DNA from: Stenocarpella maydis
Taxonomy: Eukaryota > Ascomycota > Sordariomycetes > Diaporthales > Diaporthaceae
DNA length: 29,087 bases
Direction: 5' to 3'
NCBI GenBank assembly: GCA_002270565.1
Contig: NQMI01000223.1
Location: 22,050-51,136 of the forward strand
The position numbers and the translations under genes are program-made. The notes below the pieces were generated by a model. The model saw only the letters and a list, made by a program, of their open reading frames with translations, was not told where the DNA came from and searched no databases. Below are positions 1 through 11,427 of this stretch, one piece after another; position 1 is the stretch's first letter, and the number at the start of each line of letters is the position of its first letter.

Positions 1-60
1 ATAATATATATATATATATATAATAATTAATTAATATAATTAAAACATTTTTTATTACTT
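1..60. repeat. AT dinucleotide low-complexity tract
   Basis: The window opens with a run of AT dinucleotides followed by TAATTAAT-type sequence. It continues the TA-rich composition of the decayed element to its right, so the window begins inside a degraded repeat block. Confidence 0.8.
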
Positions 61-449
61 TTCATGTATGTAAATGATTGATCAGTATTGTTTGTATTGT
101 AGGTATCTGATGGTCTAGGAGTATTGTATGGAGACTTGTTGTAGGGCCTTATTCGACCCTGTATAGAGCCCTCCAGATGTGTCCAACCCTATTAAAACCT
201 GTTCACGCATAACTCCTTGTCTATAGACCTGAAGACTTCTGAGAACCCTTGGGTATCATTTGAAAATGCCTGAAAAACACCGAATATGCCTGTTTATGTC
301 TCTATAGAGATGATTACTCCTTATCATTATAGTCCCCATCTGTATTAGTTATACCATTATAGCCCCGGGCCGGACTATGATTGAATAGGCCACACGAGTT
401 ATACTCGTGATAGAGCTCTCTGGATAGGGCCAGAATGTACTTATTACTA

Positions 450-1774
450 GCCAATTGCACCCAACTGGGGGTAGTGGGGACTGGATGAGCCTATAGGGGA
501 TTGGTAACAGCAGTACGGGCCTGGATACTGCTGTATGGGAGCGGGCAAGCCTATTGGGGGCTGGTCATAAGTCCGGCAGTATCTACCACGGGAGCATGGC
601 ATATAGCGGGGGTAGTCAGCACGGCATGATGCTTAATGGGGGCTAGAGGGGCCTATATAGCCTTAGTGCGCTTCAAACTGCCCTAGCGAGTACCCTGAGA
701 CTTCTGGCCACACTTAGTGGGGACTATAAGCTCCTAATTACTATTATCCTCTACCAAATTATTATCATCATTACTATCTAGCTTAATGGTAGCGGGGGTC
801 TTATATAGTATAGCAATAAATATATTAGTATAGCTCTATATAGGGGTATAGAATTCCATACTCTTGCAGCTATAGTCCTTAGCGGTTGATTTAGCTTAGT
901 AATTAGTATAGGCGCTATTGAATAGGGCTGAACTGGATATATAACTTTGGAACGGCTGCAGAGACTTCTTGCAGGTTTTACAGGGGCCCTATATAGGGCC
1001 GTCTAGTTTTATAAAGATGTATCTAGCGATGCCCAAGAATTACTGCTAATAAATAGGCCTAAACTTATAGCAATTGGGCTTGCCGAGCTGGCTAGTACGG
1101 GTGATATTTAGTAGACGCTTAATCTTCTATAATAATATTAGTATATATATATAAAGACCTATACTAGATTATATATATACTATCTAACTGGTAGCATTCT
1201 GAATAATGCGGGTAATATTATTATACTCCTGCCTAAAGACCTTTATAAGGTAGTATGAGGTAACCTTCTGGTCCGTACTGCTAATATTAATGCTGATTGG
1301 GGCTGGAGGAAGCAGATTACCATTGTACTCCTAGCTCTTAGGCTGGAGAGGGTTGGCCTGTTGTGTATAGAGGGAATCAAACTTCTTTAGGATCACCTTA
1401 GCCTTGGTGTACTCTATATGCTCCTATAGAGTCTTTATAGCGCTCTTATTATTATTATGCACGGGCAAAGCGGTGTGTCCAGAGCCCTCCTCCTTAAGAT
1501 CCTCCTCATTATGGCTGTTTATAGCGGGGTGGGACGGGATAAGGTCCTTTAGGTTAGTGGTCTAATTATCATTAGTAACCAGCTCTATATCGTCTTAAAT
1601 AGGGTTGGCGGGACCGGTATTAATGTCCTCTATTTTGAGGGCTTGCTTGGGAGGCTAGCGAGTCTTGCTTATGGCGGTAGAGGCCTGTATTACGCTGTAT
1701 AGGGGCGGAGGGATCTATAGAAACATTAGTAAGCTTAGCGCATTAAACTCCCCTGTAGACCCCTGGAGCGACAT
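450..1774 (-). pseudogene. RIP-degraded reading frame of unknown, probably repeat-borne, protein
   Basis: I do not recognise the family. Reading the minus strand from the ATG at 1774, one frame stays coherent for roughly 1 kb. It begins MSLQGSTGEFNALSLL and later contains EYTKAKVILKKFDSLYTQ and STDQKVTSYYLIKVFRQ. It is broken by many stops, and every stop I read in this frame is TAA or TAG, never TGA, as expected when C-to-T changes convert CAA and CAG. Around 985-1000 a TGT..TGC pair in a neighbouring frame (CKTCKKS) may be the rest of a cysteine-rich motif. Past about 700 the strand turns proline-rich and the frame is lost. It could be a gag-like or accessory protein of a fungal transposon, or a RIP-hit duplicated gene. 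It is certainly non-functional. Confidence 0.55.
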
Positions 1775-1793
1775 AAATGCAGCTATATGAAAT

Positions 1794-1857
1794 AGTATAC
1801 CCCAATATAATGAAACTAGTGCTATTTTTAAGAAAAAAAAGTATATAGGGGTATACT
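1794..1857. repeat. Inverted repeat just upstream of the decayed frame
   Basis: AGTATACCCC at 1794-1803 is matched exactly by its reverse complement GGGGTATACT at 1848-1857, with about 44 bases between the arms. It lies some 20-80 bases upstream of the ATG of the minus-strand decayed frame, so it could be part of that element's promoter or terminal region. Confidence 0.5.
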
Positions 1858-1859
1858 TT

Positions 1860-2596
1860 AGTGTAAAATAAATTGAATGGGAATGGTCTTATAGGCTATA
1901 GGGTATTATTTGGGGTGTTTTGATACATATAAAAGTGGTTGTTTTTAATGGAAAGGAAGCGATTCAGAATTAGGGCTGCTGCAGCTGTTTGAGCTTGAGC
2001 GGTAGCCCCACCCACTAGCATGCTTTGCGCTCTAATTGGCTGGTGGAATCACAGACTTGTCAATGACTCTAAAGGGGCAATTGATTGTCTCTATCTGCAT
2101 ATCTATTTACACGACCTTAGGGGTCTGATTAGGTGGGTGTGATTCTAAGTGGTTTTGGGGTTTTTGGAAAGTTGCCGCTGTCGCGCACCATACTCTCGGA
2201 TAGTGAAGCTTGCTTTACTGGGTAGTTCCGGCTGCAGGGAACCAAATGTGATCGGCTAAAGCCAAGTCTGACCCATGTCGTTCGCGACAGAGCCTCCCCT
2301 GTCCACCCCGCAGACCATCCCCGTGATGCCGTCGTCCACCGCCCCACGGTCCCCATTTTATGTTCTCAGGGGGAGTAGTGCACATCAATTGTAGCCCTGG
2401 GGCAGCTTTGTATTTAGCCTAATGTCGCACACGAGATGGCATTTTGTTGCCGTATTGCCGGGGCAGCCATTTGAGCTTCGTCAAATGTATAAACTCGTTC
2501 AGGCCCCGGGCTTCGTCCAGACGCCGCAATCATGTCGTGCGGATTCATCCTTTTCTATACAAGCCCGCCGTTATTGTGTTGAAATACGGAGTCCCA
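1860..2596. other. Intergenic; boundary of repeat block and upstream region of the esterase
   Basis: The composition changes from TA-rich to GC-balanced sequence at about 2.1 kb. A TATA-like TGTATAAAC lies near 2485, about 110 bases before the esterase ATG, and is a reasonable core promoter candidate. Short open frames at 2129-2356 and 2444-2596 have no recognisable content. Confidence 0.4.
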
Positions 2597-3971
2597 ATGG
2601 CCGGCTCAGTTTTCCAAGTAGCCGTCGCGGCCCTCCTCCTGTTCCAATCATGGACGGTCGCCCATGTCAAGCGGCAGAGAGAGAAGCAATGGGTTGACAT
2701 CTGGGGAACAATGCCCCAGCTCGTCGAGCCGGCCAATCTGCCTCCTGCACCATATGCAAGTTGCCCCTTGTCTTTCAACCGTGGCATAGGCTGACCAGTT
2801 CCAACAGAACGCTACCGGCGTGGTCTTCCAAGACGCCACAGTCCGCCAGACAGTCTTTCTCACGCAGTCAGCCCCCACAATCCGGCTCGTCATCTCGAAC
2901 GCCTTTGGCGGCTCAGACCTGCCCATCACAGCCGCCACCGTCGCGGTGCCGCTCAACGGCTCGGCCGGGACCGCGGCTGTCAGGCCCGAGACCCTGGTGC
3001 CGCTCACCTTCTCGGGCCTGCCCAGCTTCACCATCCCCAACGGCGCGCGCATCATCTCAGACCCGATCGACTACCCGGTGACGGCCCAGCAGATCCTGAC
3101 CATCTCCCTGTACCTCTCGGCAGGGCAGACGACCAACAGCATCACGGGCCACCCGGGCAGCCGGACGACGTCCTTCTACGCGCAGGGCAACCAGACCGGC
3201 GCGGCGGACCTCTCGGCGGACCCGTCCACGCAGAGCAGCGCGCACTGGTACTTCATCTCCGCGGTGGAGGGCTACCTGCCCGCGGCGTCCACCTCGGGGT
3301 CCCTCATCCTCGTGGGGGACAGCATCACCGACGGCCGGGGGAGCACGACGGACCGCAACAACCGCTGGCCCGACGACCTCGTGCGGCGCCTCCAGGCCCC
3401 CAACGCGACGGCGCTGCAGCGCGGCCTCTCGGTCGTCAACGAGGCGGCGGGCGGCAACCGCGTGCTCGCCGACGGGCTGGGCCCCAACGCCCTGGGGCGC
3501 ATCGACAGGGACGTCCTCGCGCACCCGGGCGTGCGCTACGTCATGCTCTTCGAGGGCGTCAACGACATCGGCACCGCCCCCGCGACCGCCGCGGCGCAGG
3601 CGGCCGTGGGCGACGGGCTCGTCGCGGCGTACGCGCAGATCATCGGCATGGCCCACGCCCACGGGCTGCCCGTCTTCGGGGCGACCATCACGCCGTTCGG
3701 GGGCAACAGCTCGGTGCAGCCGTACAGCAGCCCGGCGAGGGAGGTGACACGCCAGAGGGTCAACGAGTGGATCCGGACCTCGGGCCGGTTCGACGCCGTG
3801 GTCGACTTTGATGCTGCTATGAGGGACCCTGCGAACGGGACGATGCTCAACCCGCTGTACGACAGCGGTGACTACCTGCACCCCAACCCGGCTGGGTATG
3901 TCGCCATGGCCGAGGCGGTCGACCTGAGCCTGTTTGAAAAGTTCAAGGACGGCGTCGATGAGGAGATGTAG
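2597..3971 (+). CDS. Secreted SGNH/GDSL-type esterase (XynE-like), two exons
   Basis: Predicted extracellular ester hydrolase of the SGNH superfamily, possibly acting on acetylated polysaccharide or lipid esters; the substrate is not readable. Exons 2597-2755 and 2808-3971 give 440 residues. The start MAGSVFQVAVAALLLFQ opens a clear signal peptide of about 22 residues. Block I is VGDSITDG (nucleophile Ser ~225), block II is GGNRV (~270), block III is FEGVND (Asn ~305) and block V is DYLHPNPAGY (Asp ~408, His ~411), so all four SGNH blocks and the Asp-His pair are present. The roughly 170 residues before the GDS block are a conserved N-terminal beta domain (SNAFGGSDLPITAATVA), as in fungal and bacterial relatives. 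The 52-nt intron begins GCAAGT, not GT, and ends CAACAG after a CTGAC branch site; splicing joins PPAPY to NATGVVF. It converges on erb1. Confidence 0.88.
2756..2807 (+). other. GC-AG intron of the esterase gene
   Basis: Phase-0 intron of 52 nt with donor GCAAGT, the standard context of rare GC-AG introns, branch CTGAC at 2791-2795 and acceptor CAACAG. A GT donor that keeps the frame is not available at this junction. The CAG at 2796-2798 would be an in-frame alternative acceptor adding three residues. Confidence 0.75.
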
Positions 3972-4460
3972 AGCTGGTCGTCAGCGTGGCGTGATGTAGT
4001 TGCGTCAAGACGTAGAACGGGGAGGAGATGAGGAAAGACAAGCCGGTATGTAAGCTGGGCTAGATCCTGACCAGGTAAGAATCAGGCCTCAGATAATATA
4101 GCCCAAGGTAGACTATCAGGCGTAATCAAGCAAGTTGAGGCAGCACGGGTGGACCTTCAGCTGCATGTAGCCTCTGACTATTTCATGCTCATTGGCTCTC
4201 GCCACAACATGCATGTTTAGCTCGCCAACAAGTTGCCCAATGACCTGCTCAGGCGGCAAGACCGTATCATGGAGAAATCAGGCTTGCTGTCGCCTTTGGC
4301 TGACGATTATTCTTGTTTGGTTGTTGTTCTTGGCCTAGCCCTCTTGTAAACGCCACGCACATGCATGCATACATCATCCTTTCAGCCAACGAGTATTCCG
4401 TTCCCCCTACTGCACGGGCTGCTCTCTCCTGGTATCTTCTTATCATCCTCCAGGCAAACT
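3972..4460. other. Convergent 3' intergenic region
   Basis: This is 489 bases between the stop of the esterase (+) and the stop of erb1 (-). It should hold both 3' UTRs. I see no further gene or repeat in it. Confidence 0.5.
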
Positions 4461-7038
4461 CTACATCCAGAGCCTGGCAGTCCCATCACTTCCAGCCGAG
4501 AAGAGCCAAGGCTCCCTCGGATGCCAATCCACATCCATCACACCCAGGGAGCTGACGACCTTGTGCCCGCTCAGCGTCTTGAGTGGCACGATAGTTGCAT
4601 TCTCCATCAGATCCGTGACAACCTTTCCGTGGAATATCTGCAGCGTGCCGTCATCTGACGCATCAGCGAACAGAGGCAGGTCTCTGTGATACTTGACCGC
4701 ACGGATGGCCTTGGGATGGAAACGCATGGTCTTGTGTGGCCGCATCGAGAGCTCCAGGTCGTGCCAGAGTAGCCTGCGGTCGTATGAACCAACGATTAAG
4801 TTGTCGCCGCCCGAGTGGATGTCAAATGAGGAGATCCACCGTGCGCCGGGCTGGACGGTCTTGATGAGCTCAAGCTTCTGCAGGTCGTAGCAGCGGATCA
4901 TGCGCTGTGTGGCGACAAAGAAAAGAGGTCGCGAGGGGTGGAAATGTGCTGCTTGCGCGAGACCTGCGAGTTTTCGGAAGGGTATCTGGGTCAGGTGTTT
5001 GGACAACGTGTGGATAGCCACAGAGCTCCTCTGGCCTGTCGGTGAAACGCTGCAGAAGTGGTCGCCACGCCTGTGCCAGTCTATTCCCTTCACGTTTGAC
5101 CGAACAGTAACCCTCACAAGAACGCCTTCGTCCTCTAGCTTCGAGCCTGGCCGAGCCCATTTCGCAGCTGGCTCCTTAGTCTTGTCCATCGCCGGGTTGG
5201 AGGCCCTGCCACTGGCTGCATAGCCAAACCCGGCATCCAGGATGCTCCGACTCGCCTGCTCGAGCTGAGGGTCGATCACAGGAGGGACGATCAGATATAT
5301 GTCCTCCTCAGCGGCTGCAGCTAGGACAAAGGAGTCCTTGTTAGGTCGCCATTTGACGACATTGACAGGCTCGTCACTGCTGATCCTGGCACTCCAAACC
5401 TGTCGGCCTGTCAGGATTTCCCATACTCTCACCGTGCCATCATCACCGCCAGTCGCCAGCCAGCACCCGCTAGGGTCCACAGCAAGCGTACGCACGCGGC
5501 CCTCATGGCCCCGGAATATCGTTTGGCAGACCGTGGGGAAAGGTTTGAGATCTTCCGGCCTCGGGAGCTTGGGAAGAAGCGAGTTGGGGTCGATGTTGAG
5601 CTTATTTTTCCGCACGCGCGGCGCAAGGTACAGGTCCAGGGACCGCTCAAATCGCTCGTTTACAAACATATCGTAGCCAGGAACCTTGCGTAGCGAGTCG
5701 TACTTGTGGGGAAGATATTCTTTCTCGCGGTCCTCGGGGTCCTGTTCCTCCCAGGCTTTCCTCTCCTCCTCTGTCGGAAGGTACTCGGGCGGCGGGTTGT
5801 AGCTGAGGTCGTATCCAGGTGGCGCCAGTTTTGGTGCCGGAAGATGCATGACGTGTGGATCTCTGGGTTGCTCGTCCTTCCACAGATCGAAGTGCACTTC
5901 CTCCTCTTCCTCCTCTTCACGCTCCTCCGGTGGCTTGTATGGCAGTATCCTACCCTCTCGAATAGCACGGACCAACTTCATGATCCTCTTCTGTTCGTTC
6001 TTGGAGGGCAGGAATCGGCGCTTTGGCTCAGGGGCGGCGCTCAAGGGCATGATCTCCTCGTGGCTGGTAAACCATTCGACGGTGTCCTGCGAAACATTAG
6101 CGTTGATCACATCATTTCCACGTGCTGACAGAACGTACGGGGTAGGGGTCGTAGCCGTCAGGAAGCTCATTAGTCTGGATCTTCTTGATGAGCTCCAGCT
6201 CGTCACGGCTGAGGTTCAAAGGCTTTCCGGTGGCCGGGTCCGTGAGGCCAGTCCATCCCTTAGGAATCTCGATGCTATCGAGAAGGGCATCTAGAGCCTC
6301 TCCGGCGGCCGGCCGCATGATCTTCTTGCCATTGATGTCGTAACCGATGTGGGGATAGGAATCGTAAAACTTGAGGTCAATGTTGCCAATCGTATTGGCT
6401 GGCTCGTTGGCGTCGGTGTCGTCCGAGTCGTAAACTGGATCTATTTCATCGTATACGTACCTCTCATTTCCATTGGCATCCGTCTCAACACGATAGTTGC
6501 GAAGGTCGTCATCTTGTTGATTTGCGCTGGGCGGTTCGAGCCCAGGTTCCTGCCCGGGGGCCAACGGTGGGACTTTCAGAGAGGATCCATCATCGTCCGT
6601 GGGTATGTCATCGCTGTGAAGCGCATCGTCTTCGCCTGTGCCTTCAGAGCCTTCTCCATCATCGTATTCACCGTTGGAACCATCCTCGTTGCCCGAGTCT
6701 TCGGAGTCTGAGTCGTCTTCGCTTGCGGACAGCGCGCCCTCAAGCCGGGCGTCCCCGAAGCCATCTTCGTCAGACTCAGCTTCTTCGGCTTGCCGTTCGG
6801 GCTCGTCCTTGTCTTCCTCCGCGGGTGATTCTGCCTTCCGCTTGAGTGGCGAGGGGCTGCGGTTCTTGGGTGGTCGACCTCGTTTCACGGGGGACACGGT
6901 GCTCTTGGACGAAGAAGCTGTGTTGGTTTTTGGGGTCGAGGCCTTGCGCGGAGTTTCGACGACTTCGGGTTGGGGAATTACGCCATCTGCCGACGGCGTC
7001 TTGATCCCGGACCTCAGCCTCATCGTGTTGCCGTTCAT
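4461..7038 (-). CDS. erb1: Ribosome biogenesis protein Erb1 (BOP1 homologue)
   Basis: Nucleolar WD40 protein of the Nop7-Erb1-Ytm1 (PeBoW) complex, needed for maturation of 25S and 5.8S rRNA and the 60S subunit. Exons are 7038-6139 and 6086-4461, giving 841 residues, somewhat longer than usual because of the N-terminus. That N-terminus is an acidic, Ser-rich, low-complexity tail (about residues 20-200, with [17 protein letters not shown] resembling a nuclear localisation signal). The BOP1NT domain follows ([20 protein letters not shown], then [19 protein letters not shown] and [20 protein letters not shown]), and then the seven-bladed WD40 propeller ([20 protein letters not shown] to the C-terminal [13 protein letters not shown]). 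The 52-nt intron 6138-6087 has donor GTACGT and acceptor TCGCAG, phase 0, joining DPYP to DTVEWF. It is transcribed divergently from the AflR-type gene. It is a single-copy housekeeping gene and appears intact. Confidence 0.96.
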
Positions 7039-7746
7039 TCGCGAAGTGGAAGCAAATTACCTTGGGTACCTGAAACCCGATGGTGGTAATCTTGGGCGAA
7101 GGAAACCCTATAAGAGAAGGACCTGGAACTTTTTTTCGTTTTCTGCCGGGGTCTGCGCCTTGGCTTGGCAGCTGGGCGGTGAGCTGGTTAGGCTAGTCTG
7201 GTTGCACGGGTCCTCACTTGGACCATAGGTGGGTGGTTGTAGAGTGTGCTTCCTGATGCAGTGTCGTCAGTCAGGTGCAAGCAAACTGTGGTCCAGGCAT
7301 CTGGGTGGCCTTTATGACTTATACAGCAAAAGATATCTGGTCCCCAGGGAGTGGGTTTACCAGTGTGCAGCTTTCCTACTTTTCATGCTGTCCACACAGG
7401 CACACGTCCCCCAGTTTGTGCAATGCAGGTAGGAAGTTTAAGCTCACTATGAGCCGGCTCAAGGGGGCGTAGCATCACAAAAATAACGGGCAATGCACGG
7501 ACCGGGAGGTGCCCCGTAATCCCTGCTGCCCAGGGGGCTCCTCGGGGCTTACATACAAAGTATACGTAAATGGAGCCCTGCCTGAAGCCTGGATACTGGA
7601 GAAAGGGTCTGTTTCCCTCGACTCATTAATAACGTGCAGAAGACACCCGTGTCTGCATGTCTGAAGGTTTATTAATTCATCCCACCGAATACTGTAAAAC
7701 TCGACCGCCGTGACTGCTCTTCAGGGCGAGCACCTGGAGCCGCATA
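7039..7746. promoter_or_regulatory. Divergent promoter region of erb1 and the AflR-type gene
   Basis: These 708 bases separate two genes read outward from them. Only short open frames occur. By eye I found no TCG-N5-CGA (AflR consensus) site here, so autoregulation through that motif is not supported by what I read. Positions of transcription starts cannot be judged. Confidence 0.5.
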
Positions 7747-9143
7747 ATGAGGGCTATACCGAATCAATCGAAAGCCCAGAATGGGGCACCCGCCGCCACA
7801 AACCCAACCAAGCACCGAGCCTGTGATGAGTGCCGTTCGTCCTGATCCCGCGTGCATCTTCATTTCCCACGAGCCCTTCTTCTGACACCACAGTAGGCTC
7901 TCGTAAACTTGCGTGTACCAAGGAACCGGATGGCTGTTCGCGCTGCAACAGAGAAGGCATTGCTTGCCACTACTCGGCCCAGAAGCAGATGGGCCGGCCG
8001 AGGAAAAAGCCTAATACTCATGGTGCAAGCGGCCAACCGGCACCTCCGGTGCAGATAACTGCCCCGGTCGGACAGGATTCCTCCATGCCTAACCCACAGG
8101 CACCGCTGATGGATCTGGACCCGTCTCCGTTCTCTCCGGTCATAGACCCGGACTTGGCCGGCAGCTCCGATGCGGGCCTGTTGGGCCTGCTTGGCCGGGA
8201 CTTCATCTCGACCCAGCCCTTCCATGCGCAGGAGTGGCTGGTCAAGGTGAACCCACTAGAACTCGACATCTGGAATTTTGATATCAACTTTGACAATCCA
8301 CATCCGTCTCCACTGCTGGCGGGGAACTACGACACAGGCGCCCAACTGCCGCCGTCAACGGGCTTCAGCACGCCCAGCCTCTCGTCGAAGGGTGTAACAA
8401 CCCCGGAGAACCCCAACCCATCCGCAACACCCGCCCCGGGGAGTTGCGGCTGCCTCGCGAGCCTGTGCCTCGCTCTCGACGCCCTCACAAACCTGCCCAC
8501 CGAGGTCGAGCCCGCAATCCAGGCCGCCCGCGGCGCCGCCAAGGCAGCCCACGCCAGCACCCAGTGCACCGTCTGCTGCCCGCCGCTGACCGAGACCATG
8601 ACCATCAGCATCTCGTCCTTCCAGAACATGATGATCCTCGGCGCGCTCTTCCCGTCCGTCGTCGACGCCTACAGCCGGATCCTCGACATGATCGAGATCG
8701 AGACCGCGCGCGCCATCTGCGAGCGCCGCCAGATGCATTTCTCGCTGCCCGCCTACGGCGGATTGTTGGGCGATATCGCCTCGAGCGATTTCGCGTGTGA
8801 CATGGCCATGCATTACGGCAACGTCACCCTCAAGCCGGCCATGTGGCGGCTCACCGTGCGCGCCCTGCTCAAGGCCGACGTCTACGGGGTGAACTGCGGG
8901 CCCGAGGGCCCCGGGAGCAAGGCCCTGCGCCTCACGCAGGTGGGCCTCAAAGACATTGCCGCGCAGCTCGAGGAGAGGAGCAATGCGCGCCACGCAGAGG
9001 TCGACGCCCTGATCGAGGCTGGGCTGCCGGGGCCGGTTGGGCCCTTGGGCATGCGAGCGATGCACTCGCAGGATGGAGAGCCGCACTGCAAGAGGATCAT
9101 CAAGATCGCCAAGGACGCGATAGCCTCCTTGGATATTCCGTGA
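7747..9143 (+). CDS. AflR-type Zn2Cys6 transcription factor
   Basis: Nuclear DNA-binding regulator; family members control secondary-metabolite clusters such as aflatoxin/sterigmatocystin. Exons 7747-7834 and 7897-9143 give 444 residues, the usual size for AflR. The start MRAIPNQSKAQNG is chosen because the first zinc-cluster half (HRACDECR) is encoded in exon 1. The 62-nt intron (donor GTTCGT, CTGAC branch, acceptor CAGTAG, phase 1) splits the cluster, and splicing gives C-x2-C-x6-C-x6-C-x2-C-x6-C, a perfect Zn2Cys6 pattern at residues ~26-53. A basic GRPRKK linker follows. The AflR family domain occupies the C-terminal half (PGSCGCLASLCLALDALTNL, paired with QCTVCCPPL and RRQMHFSLPAYGGL). 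No polyketide synthase or other cluster gene is adjacent; the neighbours are erb1 and erv29. The targets are therefore unknown. Confidence 0.88.
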
Positions 9144-10267
9144 GAGGTACGGGCCATCTAAGATACGTTCCAAGATGGATCGTGCCAGATCCTGCAAAAT
9201 TCCAATGTCCCAGGTACAGTGTGACCCAACAAGGTCGGCCCAGCACTGGCTGACAAACAGCAGAAACCGACGGCTGGGTACCTGCCACCATGAACGTCGA
9301 CGCGTCGAGATCCGGCTCAGCCACGGGAGGGCTGTGGTGCCTCTGAGGCAGGCGGATGAATAGGCTATCTGTTTTTGACCCCGCCGGGAGACCAATAGCT
9401 GGGACACGCTGGTAAAGGCCTGACCGTGGTGAGCCCGCTCACAACCACAGCACTTTTGGCACGGGAGTTTCCCGGCCTATCCCCGGTGCATGTGATGATG
9501 GGCATCCTGCACGATGGCGCGTCATCAAGCCCAGTGCCACAGATGCACTCGCTGCAATGGCCGGCGGTACGGGCTGAGTTGAACTGGTCTTCTTCCGGCC
9601 CGACGAGGCTGACATAGGAACAAATTCGAAGTATATACATGCCCACGTGGACGTACTTATGTAGATATCATGTAGGACAAGGCTTCAGGGAAGACCGCAA
9701 GCACTATATACACAACGGCACGCGCTCCAAAACTTAAGCTGAAGCTAAAAGACTAATCTATACAACTATGCCATCCTGCGAGCCGCGCTTCTCCTTGTGC
9801 TGATCTGCACCACGAGGAACGCAACCGCCGCCAGCTTTTGTTCGCATGCTCTCGACGCGAACGGGAAGACTTCGCTCTGCACCGGTATCATCACAACTAT
9901 GCCAAAATTTTGCTCTTGAGGTGTGTGGGGTAGGGCCTCGAGCCACGAACATCAGTCGATGCGTCGGAATGAGAGAGCGCGGGACTTGAAGCCACTAGCA
10001 ACTCTGCGACGCAGCCGTGACAGACTCACACCTTAGACGTAGATTTGGTCTTGACGAGCACGCGCGGAACTATTAATTTTGCCAACTCAGCCATAGAACG
10101 CCTCCTTGGGGGTATGATTTCCCGCAAGTTTGCCGTGCTCGAAGAACCCGACCCGCTACACACTGGATCATAACTGAAGATCCCAGCATTCCCGAACTAT
10201 TTATCCATAACCCTCTTCATCTACCGGTGCTTCCGCACAGCCGTAACTGCTCAAAACCATGACGGGC
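9144..10267. other. Convergent intergenic region
   Basis: This is 1.1 kb between the 3' ends of the AflR-type gene and the Erv29 gene. It holds 3' UTR sequence and a 12-bp perfect palindrome TCGACGCGTCGA at 9297-9308. Short open frames here have no recognisable content. I see no RNA gene. Confidence 0.45.
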
Positions 10268-11427
10268 CTAGTACACCTTCTTCTTCTCATCGATGCTGAG
10301 CTGGCCTGGGCCACTGTTGACCAGGAGCAGGAGACCTCCGACAATAGAGAGGATCTGGAAGAAGTCGTACTTGGCGAAATCCTTGTGGGGGTGGTGCTCA
10401 TGAAGCTGCGACACTGATGTCAATACCACATTGCATTCTTGGAACCATGAAAGACTCTAAAAGGGCGCGGTAACTTACAGTCCAGAAGTTGTTCACCAGC
10501 ACGTTGAAGACACTCAGGATGAAGACCAACAGCGTGGCGCTCCACTTCGCCTTGAATCCCACCACAACCATGACGCATGCGACCAGGCCAATAACGGAGA
10601 CGGCCACCCTCCAGACGGACCACTGTCCCTTGAACACGAAGCCGAGGAAGAGGAAGATAAGAAGCACACGACCAGCGAACTGGAAGTACATCTTGCGGTC
10701 CTTCTCCTCGAGCTGAGGCAAGCCGGCGAAGGCCTTGGTCTTTCGCACCCACGAGTCAGACAGGACCATGAGGAGGCCGCCCATCACGGACAAGTTGCGC
10801 AGGAAGAAGTTCAGGTCGAAGATCAGGCCGTAGCCGAGCGCCTGTGTAACGACGACGCCAATCAGACCGGCAACGGCATATTCGGAGTGCCGGCGGGCGA
10901 TGACGAGTACGGAGCAAAAGAACATTGCCAGGACGTTGGCGATGAGGAAGAGATGGGTGAGGCCGTTGGGGACTGTCGCACGCGCAAGGTCAGTAAGATG
11001 TTGACAAATATAGAAACCACCCGCCTCTTGCAGGCTTGGGGCATGCGTACTATTGCGATAGTCGTGCAGGTAGAGAATCTGGTCGCTCCATTGTGTTATT
11101 ATGCGCAGTGCATCCTCGAGGAACGTCACGACGATGAGAAATCGGCCGATTGCGGGCATGTACCTGTGGTGACCTGTCAGCAAACTTGTTCACAGCTTCA
11201 CGGCTCGCTGGCGTGGGGCGGCCTCGGCTTGGCAGCCGTTGGCGACACATATGGTTGACGTACGGCTTCACTGGCTCGGCAAGCGAATCGAGCATGTCCT
11301 CGATCTTGCTGGTCTGTTGCCTGATGGACTCCAGAGCGTTGCCGCCCTCAGAGGGATGGTTGTTGATGCCGCCATAGCTTGGTGCTCCCATGCCGTAGCC
11401 CCCTGCATTTCCTCGCATTGTGGCCAT
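10268..11427 (-). CDS. erv29: ER cargo receptor Erv29/SURF4 family
   Basis: Multi-spanning membrane protein that loads soluble secretory cargo into COPII vesicles at the ER and cycles back from the Golgi. Four exons, 11427-11264, 11163-11051, 10972-10479 and 10405-10268, give 302 residues, the family size. Introns are 11263-11164 (GTACGT..CACAG), 11050-10973 (GTACGC..GACAG) and 10478-10406 (GTAAGT..CGCAG), and phases agree throughout. Landmarks are PSEGGNALESIRQQTSKIED at the cytosolic N-terminus, then KPYMPAIGRFLIVVTFLEDA, HDYRNIPNGLTHLFLI, and several hydrophobic helices through NVLVNNFWT. The last exon reads HEHHPHKDFAKYDFFQILS and ends EKKKVY, with lysines at -3 and -4 forming a dilysine ER-retrieval signal. 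It appears intact and is a housekeeping gene of the secretory pathway. Confidence 0.95.

Noticed and set aside
3057..3881. 274-codon open frame on the minus strand
   Set aside because: Antisense shadow of the GC-rich esterase exon; Arg/Val/Ala-rich with no domain.
7039..7746. AflR consensus sites (TCG-N5-CGA) in the divergent promoter
   Set aside because: No match seen by eye on either strand; a computed scan would settle it.
8355..9407. 350-codon open frame on the minus strand
   Set aside because: Antisense shadow of the AflR-type gene, whose sense strand has the complete zinc cluster and family domain.
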